Positions 1-5,897 are shown, numbered from the stretch's first letter. The stretch: DNA of 7,233 bases from Holosporales bacterium (GCA_031273545.1 JAISRQ010000120.1:1-7233), one strand, 5' to 3'. Notes: generated from the letters alone by a model not told the origin. Made by a program: numbers and translations.

Positions 1-53
1 GAAACACTAGTCTTTATTGTCATCGCGGAAATCCATGGTTTTATCGCGTTTGA

Positions 54-154
54 GTATATACCGGGGCCCCCAAAGATTGCGGGCCAGAAAATGAATAATA
101 GTAAGCGTTTGACCGTCTAAAAAAAACGTAATCATTTAGGGAGTGGGTATATCT
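54..154. promoter_or_regulatory. Two half-sites of the recurring 29-bp intergenic motif
   Basis: One copy at 54-82 runs on the plus strand from GTATATAC to ATTGCGG through CCCCCAAAG. A second copy in the opposite orientation, at 126-154, contains AATCATTT and GGGTATATC and overlaps the stop codon of pseudogene A. Both match copies near 4200 and 5620-5741 in order and spacing of their blocks. No gene is visible from 1 to 152. The minus strand has a run of eight T at about 119-126, just past the A stop, but no convincing stem precedes it. What binds here, if anything, is unknown. Confidence 0.45.
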
Positions 155-888
155 AATAGACAAGAGAAATCACCCATGCGGTCACACCGAGAATAGATCC
201 TACACCGAAAACACATATCGCGACAAAACTCCAACATTTTGCGTCTTCTTCCGCGCTATCCGGCTCGAATTGAATCCCCTGTTGATATTGCTCACTTGGC
301 ACAATGTTTTGCTGCATGACTATTGATACCTCAGCATCTGGGCTATTTGATGCATTATTACGAATAAATTCAAACGATTTGAAAGATCCCAATGTTGATA
401 GGCCCGATCGCGTGGAGGGGTTCACTGAAGCCAAAGTGGCCAATGGTACTAAAGATTCAGGGTCAATTGCGAGAGGTTCCGGATCCACCTGATCGTTCAA
501 GCCCAAAGCGAGCTGATCATTCAAAGTAGTACCCGCTCCCAATGGAATTGAACTCAGGGCCACCTCATGAAAAAAACAAGGGAATCTAGCTATTCAAGTG
601 CTGCATAATTTTTGAGCAGCGTAATTTACTACTAATTAAATCTTCTTTTTGACAATGAACAGGCCATTCAAAAAACGTAGACTGTCACTAATGTCTTGGT
701 TGGGCTGGCTATTTTTCATGAGGTGGCCCTGGAATGGAACTCCCAAAGGGTTGCATTACGCTAATTGCCTCGTTTAGCGGATCATTCAATTGCCTATTCA
801 AGTCATCGTGCGAAATGGCACTAGTACCACAAAAAGACATAATACATACACAAGGTATAATCATTCTTGAAAAAAATTCATACAACAT
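153..888 (-). pseudogene. Paralog A of an exported repeat-protein family, disrupted by a MITE-like insertion
   Basis: I do not recognise this family by name. The 5' part reads from ATG at 888 as MLYEFFSRMIIPCVC..., a signal peptide ending near TSA/ISH, then a mature start that aligns with paralogs B and C through MQP and SSIP. There a 175-bp insertion (556-730) plus a 12-bp duplication shifts the frame and brings stops. The 3' part stays open from 563 to 153. It carries an acidic, Pro/Ser-rich region with LNDQ and DPEPLAIDPESL repeats, a Cys (CWSF) and a C-terminal hydrophobic segment of about 24 residues ending ISLVY. The start is set by homology with B and C and by GGAG 7 nt upstream. Promoter and leader are intact, so the 5' fragment may still be expressed. 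A GTG inside the element (561-563) could restart the 3' part. The A-B-C homology is certain; function is not known. Confidence 0.85.
556..730. mobile_element. MITE-like element with 19-bp terminal inverted repeats
   Basis: AGGGCCACCTCATGAAAAA at 556-574 is the exact reverse complement of 712-730. The flanks 544-555 (GGAATTGAACTC) and 731-742 (GGAATGGAACTC) are a direct repeat with one mismatch. Paralogs B and C have this site once, uninterrupted, so it is a target duplication of about 12 bp. The 137-bp interior holds no ORF of useful length and contains stops in the interrupted frame, so transposition would need a transposase supplied in trans. A duplication of this length is compatible with IS4-type elements among others, but the family cannot be assigned. 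No second copy lies in this window. Confidence 0.85.
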
Positions 889-924
889 ACACTATCTCCA
901 ATAATATTTTTGTTACTATACTTG

Positions 925-972
925 CTTGGAATCGAATTCTAAACATACGAAAGACCTCATCCAAAGAGTCTT
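925..972 (-). ncRNA. Structured 5' leader of paralog A (two hairpins)
   Basis: Hairpin 1 spans 951-972: AAGACT pairs with GGTCTT around a 10-nt loop. Hairpin 2 spans 925-943: TTTAGAAT pairs imperfectly with ATTCCAAG around a TCG loop. Both sit at the same places as in the B leader, about 130 nt long in each case. Hairpin 1 differs from B by a U-A to C-G exchange plus a wobble, which keeps the stem. It is a cis-acting leader, not a separate RNA gene, and its role is unknown. Confidence 0.5.
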
Positions 973-1024
973 ACCTCCGCGGCTGATACACATAATTTAA
1001 AAGAATGCCCCTCCATTAAGAGGA

Positions 1025-1053
1025 ATTATACCCTATTGAAGATCGAATCGCAA
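1025..1053 (-). promoter_or_regulatory. Sigma70-like promoter of paralog A
   Basis: On the minus strand TTGCGA (1048-1053) is followed after 17 bp by a perfect TATAAT (1025-1030). Paralogs B and C have the same two boxes with the same 17-bp spacing at the corresponding place. This predicts transcription start near 1018 and a leader of about 130 nt before the ATG at 888. Confidence 0.7.
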
Positions 1054-1064
1054 TATATATCTAA

Positions 1065-1081
1065 GCTGACACACAGTCAGC
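1065..1081. promoter_or_regulatory. Perfect dyad next to the A promoter
   Basis: GCTGAC and GTCAGC form a perfect 6-bp inverted repeat around ACACA. It lies 11 bp upstream of the -35 box of paralog A and is absent upstream of B. No T run follows on either strand, so it is not a typical terminator. An operator is possible but unproven. Confidence 0.3.
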
Positions 1082-1149
1082 CGAGGGATACAGGGCCGTT
1101 CAATTCTCGAACAAAAATCTCCATTTTCCAAAGACAAGCCAACAGCTGA

Positions 1150-1317
1150 AATGGCGTATGGCATGCAAGCCTATCAGAGAATGAGGCCCCGCAACGCATC
1201 ATGAGCTTGTGGCAGGCGGTTGAAAATAATCTGCATTGGACCCACGATGAGGTGCTTAGAAGGGTCGAGGTAGAATGCGAAAAGGAGACTCATGCAAAAT
1301 TACGACGACGCTACTAA
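1150..1317 (+). pseudogene. Possible remnant of a plus-strand gene, unrecognised
   Basis: The plus-strand frame is open from 1150 to a TAA at 1317, just after an in-frame TGA at 1147-1149. It could encode 38 aa from ATG at 1201 (MSLWQAVENNLHWTHDEVLR..., ending LRRRY). A short overlapping frame from ATG at 1151 stops in a TCATGA overlap at 1201. The stretch is visibly richer in GC than its surroundings, and the peptide is charged and helix-like rather than random. Neither ATG has a ribosome binding site. I do not recognise the product. It may be the tail of a lost gene or chance. The rest of 889-1371 holds the A leader, promoter and dyad, and nothing else I can see. Confidence 0.25.
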
Positions 1318-1371
1318 ACCCAGTCATTTGAGCTGCACAAAAAATGGATATTTCATGCACGAATTTTATAC

Positions 1372-2283
1372 TTAATGCAACAAATCCGCTAAAGAGGTTT
1401 TATCCACCTCATACTGATCTTCATACCTCTGCCTTCTCAGCTCAATTTGGTGATAAAATTTTCGGTACTCTTCGCTGTTTTCGTCCATAAAGTAAGTATC
1501 ATATTTCACCTTTTTGATAAGGAAATTTCCGACCAGGGTATAACAAAATCTTTTGCGTGATATAAATGATTCAACGAATTCATAGGAAGGTGTCCCTAAA
1601 GGCGCAAATAGAGACCAATTAAAAGCAACGTCGAATGTTGAAATCCTACTAACATAATATACCGGCCGCAAAAAATTGACGACTCTGTCGCATATATAGT
1701 CGAATTGTTGATTTAATACCTCATTTTCTCTTGACAATAACTCTTCATATAGTGTTTTTGGAGGGCGAACCACTCCTGGTTCTGGCGAGGGCGCAACTAG
1801 TGTTTTTGGAGGGCGAACCACTCCTGGTTCTGGCAGTGGCGCAACATCGTCTACCATGCAAGGAATAATTCCATCCCAACATCTCTCGCAAAGGGCTCGG
1901 TCCACCATGCGCTGAAATTCATCACCAGAAAAAAGAATGTATAAACGCTGTAACGCGATTTCTGTGGTGAGTCTATCTTTTTTAAACATGTAATCTTCCC
2001 CTGATACAAGAGGGCTAGCTCGGATTGTTAATAGAGTTTGCAAACTAAAACTCCCTAGTCTTTCACAACCTTCCATTTCTCCGATACATTCGTTAATTGG
2101 CGTATTTTCTGGAGAGCAAGAACACGGCACTTCATCTTCTCTGTATTCTGGAGTGTCTGGCGTATGTATTTTTAGAACATATCCGTCCATTAGTAGCCAC
2201 CGAGGTAGTACTGTAGAATGAGAAGGATTTTGGGCGGATATTACTCCCGCTGCACAAAGTGTAAACAGAACGCTCTTATTCAT
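1372..2283 (-). CDS. Exported hypothetical protein with a tandem Pro-rich repeat (303 aa)
   Basis: I do not recognise this protein. Residues 1-17 are a clear signal peptide (MNKS, then VLFTLCAAGVISA, cleavage before QNP), so export by Sec is expected. The N-terminal mature part is Cys-rich: C54, C56, C66 and C73, then C132-x2-C135 and C142. This suggests disulfides or metal binding outside the cytosol. Residues 148-179 hold two 16-aa repeats with core PEPGVVRPPKTL that link to a C-terminal region of about 120 residues. That region has aromatic, beta-like stretches (RPVYYVSRISTF, FCYTLVGNFL) and a charged helix near the end. The ATG at 2283 is supported by AAGG 7 nt upstream and by the signal peptide starting there. 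It lies between paralogs B and A on the same strand but is not related to them. A secreted or surface protein is inferred. Confidence 0.75.
   Translation of the reverse strand: MNKSVLFTLCAAGVISAQNPSHSTVLPRWLLMDGYVLKIHTPDTPEYREDEVPCSCSPENTPINECIGEMEGCERLGSFSLQTLLTIRASPLVSGEDYMFKKDRLTTEIALQRLYILFSGDEFQRMVDRALCERCWDGIIPCMVDDVAPLPEPGVVRPPKTLVAPSPEPGVVRPPKTLYEELLSRENEVLNQQFDYICDRVVNFLRPVYYVSRISTFDVAFNWSLFAPLGTPSYEFVESFISRKRFCYTLVGNFLIKKVKYDTYFMDENSEEYRKFYHQIELRRQRYEDQYEVDKTSLADLLH
1750..1845 (-). repeat. Two-copy 48-bp tandem repeat inside the 1372-2283 gene
   Basis: Units 1750-1797 and 1798-1845 are identical except for three adjacent bases, which change one residue (APSPEP versus APLPEP). The unit is a multiple of three, so copy-number change keeps the frame. 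Near identity implies a recent duplication. Confidence 0.95.
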
Positions 2284-2445
2284 AGGCTCGCCTTAGTAAA
2301 ATGACCACGCTTATTACTAAAGCGTAGCTTAAATCTATGAACAAATTGTTAATGTTCTATGGACTTTGTGAAAATCCCTGACGCGACTTCCAATTATAAA
2401 TATATTCGCACGAACTGCTTTCCTTCGCCGCGCAGCCAGATATTG

Positions 2446-2664
2446 CTACCAATAATAAAACATATTCAAGCCTATTAGCAGACCAACAGAAGGAACCATC
2501 AGTTTCACCATAATCAAAAATTTAGACTCATCATCATCTAACTCCGCATTGTATAAGTAAAGAAAACTCCTTACTAGTAAGTGTACATAAACCAACCGCA
2601 GAATATCCCCAAATGCATCCGCACCATCGGACTTAGTTTGAATTTGCTTAGGAAATAAAACGCA
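2446..2664 (-). other. Ancestral 3' end of paralog B, now out of frame
   Basis: A frame different from that of the B protein is open from 2664, just after a TGA at 2665-2667, to a TAG at 2446-2448: 72 codons. It begins CVLFPKQIQTKSDGADAFGD and ends in a hydrophobic segment (FLIMVKLMVPSVGLLIGLN). Its DNA start, ATTCAAACTAAGTC, differs at two bases from the C-terminal coding region of paralog C and is similar to that of A. So the family C-terminal region survives here but is no longer joined in frame to the B start. The remaining spacer, 2284-2445, shows a 6-bp hairpin at 2307-2325 (ACGCTT/AAGCGT) and no clear promoter. Confidence 0.5.
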
Positions 2665-3044
2665 TCAATTACGTACACAAAATCCGCAAATGTATCCCAC
2701 AAATTGTTGCGGAGAGGTTCCTGACGAATAAATTCGAACGATTCTAAAGATCCCAATGTTGATAGGCTCGGTCGCGTGGAGGGGTTCACTGACGCGAAAG
2801 TGGCCAATGGCGATCCAGGATCAAATGCGAGAGGTTCCGAATCCAACTGATCGTTAAAGCCGTTCAAAGCAGTACCCGCTCCCAATGGAATGGAACTCTC
2901 ACAAGGTTGCATTACGCTAATTGCCTCGTTTAGCGAATCATTCAATTGCCCAGTCAAGTCACCGTGCGAAATGGCACTAGCTCCACAGAAAGACATAACA
3001 CATACACAAGGCATAATCGTTCTTGAAAAAAAATCATACAACAT
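2574..3044 (-). CDS. Paralog B of the exported family, altered C-terminus (156 aa)
   Basis: The family has no name I recognise. Start ATG at 3044 is chosen because MLYDFFSR aligns with the starts of A and C and GGAG lies 7 nt upstream; a TTG two codons earlier is less likely. Residues 1-24 form the signal peptide (cleavage ASA/ISH). Residues 25-106 match A and C: LNDSLNEAISVMQPCESSIPLGAG, one NDQLDSEPLAFDP unit, then SVNPSTRPSLSTLG and FEFIR. After about residue 107 the protein departs from A and C. It runs through QEPLRNN into an aromatic and basic tail (YVIDAFYFLSKFKL, GIFCGWFMYTY) and stops at 2574. Homologous C-terminal coding sequence persists in another frame, so this is either a frameshifted, decaying gene or a protein with a new tail. 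It has its own promoter and leader. An exported protein is inferred. Confidence 0.65.
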   Translation of the reverse strand: MLYDFFSRTIMPCVCVMSFCGASAISHGDLTGQLNDSLNEAISVMQPCESSIPLGAGTALNGFNDQLDSEPLAFDPGSPLATFASVNPSTRPSLSTLGSLESFEFIRQEPLRNNLWDTFADFVYVIDAFYFLSKFKLSPMVRMHLGIFCGWFMYTY

Positions 3045-3083
3045 ACACAATCTCCAATAATATTTTTGTTGCTACTATACTTG

Positions 3084-3131
3084 TTTGGAATCGAATTCCA
3101 AATCTACGAAAGATCTCGTCCAAAGGATCTT
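3084..3131 (-). ncRNA. Structured 5' leader of paralog B (two hairpins)
   Basis: Hairpin 1 spans 3110-3131: AAGATC pairs with GATCTT around a 10-nt loop (CTTTGGACGA). Hairpin 2 spans 3084-3102: TTTGGAAT pairs perfectly with ATTCCAAA around a TCG loop, ending 40 nt before the ATG. Both are shared with the A leader and hairpin 2 is also in C. A CCGCGG block upstream is conserved with A. It could act as an RNA thermometer, a protein-binding leader or a stability element; none is shown. Confidence 0.55.
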
Positions 3132-3178
3132 ATCGCCGCGGACGATACACATTATTTAAACTAATTTCCTACTGCACA

Positions 3179-3207
3179 ATTGTACTCTACTAAAGCTTTA
3201 ATCGCAA
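3179..3207 (-). promoter_or_regulatory. Sigma70-like promoter of paralog B
   Basis: TTGCGA (3202-3207, minus strand) is followed after 17 bp by TACAAT (3179-3184), the same boxes and spacing as upstream of A. Homology with the A upstream region continues from the start codon to about this promoter, so the duplicated unit included its control region. Confidence 0.65.
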
Positions 3208-3324
3208 CCTATATATACCTACAAGGGGTAAAAATAGGTGAATTTTGTGTTACAAAAATTGATAAACGAACACAACGTGGGCCGCATTCATTTAGGACAT
3301 CAATATTGAAATGAAAAACGTCTT

Positions 3325-4020
3325 TTAGCTATAAACAATGCTCAGAACACAACCGACACAGAAAGCCAAAAAATACAAACCAGCTTCTGTACAGAAACAA
3401 CATAGAGCTAACGTTGCACACTTCCCTCCGCACGACAACGACTCAGTTTGAACCTCCTGTTGATTTGTCGATTCTGGTTGTTCGATTTGCAAAGAGTGCA
3501 GCGGTTCGATTATTGATCCCTCAGCGTCCGCGTTATTTAACACATTATCACGAATAGATTCCAATGATTCAGATGAATCAGACGATTTTAAAGTACTCAA
3601 TGATGTTGAGATGTTGGACGGCGTGGAGGACTCAACAGAGACAAAAGAGGCCAACTGCACTAAAGATTCAGGATCAATTGCCATAGGTTCCGGATCGACC
3701 AGATCACTCACTTCCCAAGCGAGAGGGCTGTCCAACGCAAGGCTAGCGGGATCCAACTGATCGTTTCCGTTCGACACAGGGCTATCGGGATCCAACTGAT
3801 CGTTCAATTCCCAAGCTAGCTGGTCATTCAAAGTAGTACCAACAGTCGCACCCAATGGGATTGAACTCTCAGGTTGACAAGGTTGCATAACGCCCATTGT
3901 CTCGTTTGGCACACCGTTTAATGGCCTAGTCAAATCACCGTTAGAAAAAGCGCTAACTCCACCAACACACATAACAAACATAAAAGGTATAACCCTTCTT
4001 GGATAAAAACCACACAACAT
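3325..4020 (-). CDS. Paralog C: exported family member with intact C-terminal membrane segment (231 aa)
   Basis: This is the only fully intact member of the A/B/C family here, and I cannot name the family. ATG at 4020 aligns with the starts of A and B and has GAGG 7 nt upstream. Residues 1-24 are a signal peptide (FMFVMCVGGVSA, cleavage before FSN). Residues 64-122 are acidic repeats built on NDQLDP, LAWE and DPEP/DPES; C has more units than A or B. Residues 130-155 are Ser/Thr-rich. Residues 196-231 are a Cys-rich hydrophobic tail (C197, C201, CCFC, then LYFLAFCVGCVLSIVYS), a likely membrane segment also found in A. The acidic repeat region would then be displayed outside the cytoplasm. A surface or secreted antigen-like protein is inferred from structure only. 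Confidence 0.75.
   Translation of the reverse strand: MLCGFYPRRVIPFMFVMCVGGVSAFSNGDLTRPLNGVPNETMGVMQPCQPESSIPLGATVGTTLNDQLAWELNDQLDPDSPVSNGNDQLDPASLALDSPLAWEVSDLVDPEPMAIDPESLVQLASFVSVESSTPSNISTSLSTLKSSDSSESLESIRDNVLNNADAEGSIIEPLHSLQIEQPESTNQQEVQTESLSCGGKCATLALCCFCTEAGLYFLAFCVGCVLSIVYS
3747..3804 (-). repeat. 39-bp-period repeat within paralog C
   Basis: CGGGATCCAACTGATCGTT occurs at 3747-3765 and again at 3786-3804, 39 bp apart, giving two 13-aa units that start NDQLDP. Looser copies flank them: AGATCACTCACTTCCCAAGC near 3701 resembles the sequence near 3798. A and B have fewer units, so repeat number differs among paralogs. Confidence 0.8.
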
Positions 4021-4057
4021 AAATAACCTCAAATAATATTTCGAATCACTGTAACAT

Positions 4058-4130
4058 TTTGGAAATTAGTTCCAAACCAACTGAAGGCCCAAACGCAGAG
4101 GGTTATATCGAGGGAAACACCGTTCCGCGA
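4058..4130 (-). promoter_or_regulatory. Promoter and leader hairpin of paralog C
   Basis: TATAAC (4102-4107) lies 17 bp downstream of TCGCGG (4125-4130). These align with the A and B boxes at the same spacing, though the -35 is weaker. The leader is about 53 nt shorter than in A and B and lacks hairpin 1. Hairpin 2 is kept: TTTGGAA pairs with TTCCAAA around a 5-nt loop at 4058-4076. Confidence 0.5.
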
Positions 4131-4191
4131 CAAGCCTTTCCACGAATGTACACCAAGCGTTTGGTCTGTTCAACCGTCCGTAGTCTTGGAC

Positions 4192-4220
4192 GTAGGGTGT
4201 AAATCCCCAAATGATTGCGG
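4192..4220. promoter_or_regulatory. Recurring 29-bp motif, copy upstream of paralog C
   Basis: The plus strand reads GTAGGGTG, then AAATCCCCAAATG and ATTGCGG. It lies about 60 bp upstream of the predicted C -35 box, in the same orientation as the copies at 54-82 and 5620-5648. The left block is degenerate. Nothing else recognisable was seen between 4131 and 4337. Confidence 0.45.
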
Positions 4221-4337
4221 TAGTACCTTTAACCTAAGCCACATTAGATCTAAAATGTTTTCTTGACCAGCGAAATACTTAATTATTCTTTTTATAACCT
4301 CGGTGTATATTCGTCTTATTCAAAAGTATGTTAGCTC

Positions 4338-5579
4338 TTAATGGCGCAGCATTTTATTTAGACACTCCGTCATATCAAACGATTCGCTTAATTTTTCAAG
4401 TATTCCGAAAATGGGCTGCATATGTTTATCAGTTAAACTTGATACATTATCAAACGATACAAACGCAAATACGGGAGCATGATACCCTTTTAGTCGTTCT
4501 GGGCTAACTATGAATCCGTCTTCTATTTCAAGCGCAGTATATTTGATACGACTTTTTCTTGACGCACTTTCTTTATCCCAATATGTTTCAACATCTTTGT
4601 ACAAAAAGGCGCCATCATCCTCAATGAAAAATTCGTATTGATATTCAGGAATGATCGCAATGCGCCTTCCGTCCGAAGTCAACAAGGGTATTCGTTTTCG
4701 CAATTCAATGGTTTGCTGTAGCGTTTGGTCGGCATTTTCGCTACGAATCCTTTTTAATTGCACAATTGCATCAGCTATGTCGTTTAATATTTGTCTAAAG
4801 TCCGTATTATTTACGAATCCAAAGTTACGTTTAGAACTGTCGCAATTGTTACACAAATGCTGTTCTTTTGTTACATCTAATATGATTGACACACTGTGCT
4901 CAATTGAGTGAAAGAAACTGTATAACGTCGACAACAGCATTACTCGTTCGTTATAGTACATGTCTAGTTTTGATGAATAATCGACACATAATGTTGAGAT
5001 TTGGCTTCCCAACGCGATAGAGGGCATCAATGTTGTCCTCCAGTCAAGTTCGTCAGTCACATCAACATCCACGTGTTGCGCATCCAACTCGTCCGTCATT
5101 ATAAGTTCGATTTTTTCGATTAAAGACATAATTGTCGATTCAGCGCCGAAGTCGTCCCCTATTTTGCATTGCCTTCGCGAAGTAAAGTTGAACGAAGTTA
5201 ATTTATTAATCAGGGCGGCGACTTTCTCTATTTCTGAAATTATCCTATGTGAGCCATCTACAAACTGGGGCAGCGCCTCCGTTCGTTGTAAAAAATCGTC
5301 AGAAAGGACGTGTGTTATATGCTTATAGTATGCCTGTGCCTTGGGGGCAATTTGCTGTAGGGTTTCGAACATGTGGCGACAGTGCGAGCATGGGATATCT
5401 TCTAGTAAGAAGTCATTGGCGGCAAACGTAAATACAGGCCAGAGTAGTGCAAAGAAAATTATGCGTGAAAGACTGCGGACTTTTGGAACGACCAAATGCT
5501 TGTAATTTTTCCATTTCTGAGTTGCAATCTTTATTAGAAACATTCTGATAGGGCCCCAAATTATATCCCCCAATTGCAT
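4338..5579 (-). CDS. Exported or membrane-anchored hypothetical protein (413 aa)
   Basis: I do not recognise this protein. Residues 39-53 are a hydrophobic stretch (RIIFFALLWPVFTFAA), with possible cleavage after A54. It is preceded by an unusually long basic N-terminus of about 38 residues, so either the true start is further in or it is an anchored protein. No Shine-Dalgarno is visible before ATG at 5579 or the in-frame ATG at codon 13. The mature part begins with DIPCSHC (C64, C67) and is largely helical with heptad-like stretches. It has single Cys at 138 and 198, a second CxxC (HLCNNC, C243 and C246), then a more beta-like region (residues 295-385, IAIIPEYQYEFFIEDD, APVFAFVSF) and C406 near the end. 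The paired cysteines suggest disulfides or metal binding outside the cytosol. It reads away from the 5620-5831 motif cluster. Role unknown. Confidence 0.7.
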   Translation of the reverse strand: MQLGDIIWGPIRMFLIKIATQKWKNYKHLVVPKVRSLSRIIFFALLWPVFTFAANDFLLEDIPCSHCRHMFETLQQIAPKAQAYYKHITHVLSDDFLQRTEALPQFVDGSHRIISEIEKVAALINKLTSFNFTSRRQCKIGDDFGAESTIMSLIEKIELIMTDELDAQHVDVDVTDELDWRTTLMPSIALGSQISTLCVDYSSKLDMYYNERVMLLSTLYSFFHSIEHSVSIILDVTKEQHLCNNCDSSKRNFGFVNNTDFRQILNDIADAIVQLKRIRSENADQTLQQTIELRKRIPLLTSDGRRIAIIPEYQYEFFIEDDGAFLYKDVETYWDKESASRKSRIKYTALEIEDGFIVSPERLKGYHAPVFAFVSFDNVSSLTDKHMQPIFGILEKLSESFDMTECLNKMLRH

Positions 5580-5619
5580 TTTTGCACAATAAAGTTAATA
5601 AACGATTAATGCATATAGC

Positions 5620-5648
5620 ATATATACTCAATCCTCAAAAGATTGCGG
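5620..5648. promoter_or_regulatory. Recurring 29-bp motif, copy just upstream of the 413-aa gene
   Basis: ATATATAC at 5620-5627 and AGATTGCGG at 5640-5648, with CCTCAAAAG between, follow the block order of the other copies. It lies 41-69 bp upstream of the 5579 start codon and overlaps the AT-rich stretch where that gene's -10 box would be expected. This suggests a role in its control. Confidence 0.45.
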
Positions 5649-5691
5649 GTTTTTAGGTCAGTAAAACACCTACTATTTCTAATTTTCTTCC

Positions 5692-5741
5692 CCACAATCC
5701 TTAGGGAGCCCGGTACATACCGAAGTCCCCAAATCTTGCGG
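5692..5741. promoter_or_regulatory. 50-bp dyad made of two inverted copies of the 29-bp motif
   Basis: Left arm CCACAATCCTTAGGGA (from 5692) and right arm TCCCCAAATCTTGCGG (to 5741) are inverted copies sharing the centre GTACATAC (5713-5720). Thirteen of 21 arm positions are symmetric. This is the most complete copy and suggests that the single copies elsewhere are half-sites. It is about 110 bp upstream of the 413-aa gene. Confidence 0.55.
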
Positions 5742-5783
5742 ATAAAGAAATCGACAAAAACAAACATATGTTCTATCTAGTAA

Positions 5784-5831
5784 CCACAATCATTTGGGAA
5801 GTGGATGTACACTGGTGTACAAAAATTGCGG
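5784..5831. promoter_or_regulatory. 48-bp related dyad with a 7-bp central palindrome
   Basis: The ends CCACAAT (5784) and ATTGCGG (5831) mirror each other except at one base. The centre is a perfect TGTACAC-TG-GTGTACA (5807-5822). The left arm CCACAATCATTTGGGA matches the motif arm closely; the right arm is degenerate. It lies between the stop of the 250-aa gene and the start of the 413-aa gene. No coding sequence is credible in 5580-5897, where the minus strand also shows no good terminator. Confidence 0.45.
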
Positions 5832-5897
5832 AGGATAAACTAACCGTTGCGAACGTTTGTCGGCTCCAATATCCGCATATTGTTGAAAGTGGAAGTA

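Noticed and set aside
304..492. Plus-strand ORF of 62 aa
   Set aside because: Antisense to the conserved 3' part of paralog A; conservation with B and C is in the minus frame.
2307..2325. Rho-independent terminator at the ACGCTT/AAGCGT hairpin
   Set aside because: The 6-bp stem has a 7-nt loop and is not followed by a T run on either strand.
4651..4911. Plus-strand ORF of 86 aa, and a shorter one at 5249-5431
   Set aside because: Both are antisense to the 413-aa gene and lack ribosome binding sites.
5413..5631. Minus-strand ORF of 72 aa overlapping the start of the 413-aa gene
   Set aside because: It overlaps the long frame in another phase, lacks a ribosome binding site and runs through the intergenic motif copy.
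54..5831. CRISPR array from the recurring 29-bp motif
   Set aside because: Copies are far apart, divergent and in both orientations, with no regular spacers and no cas genes.
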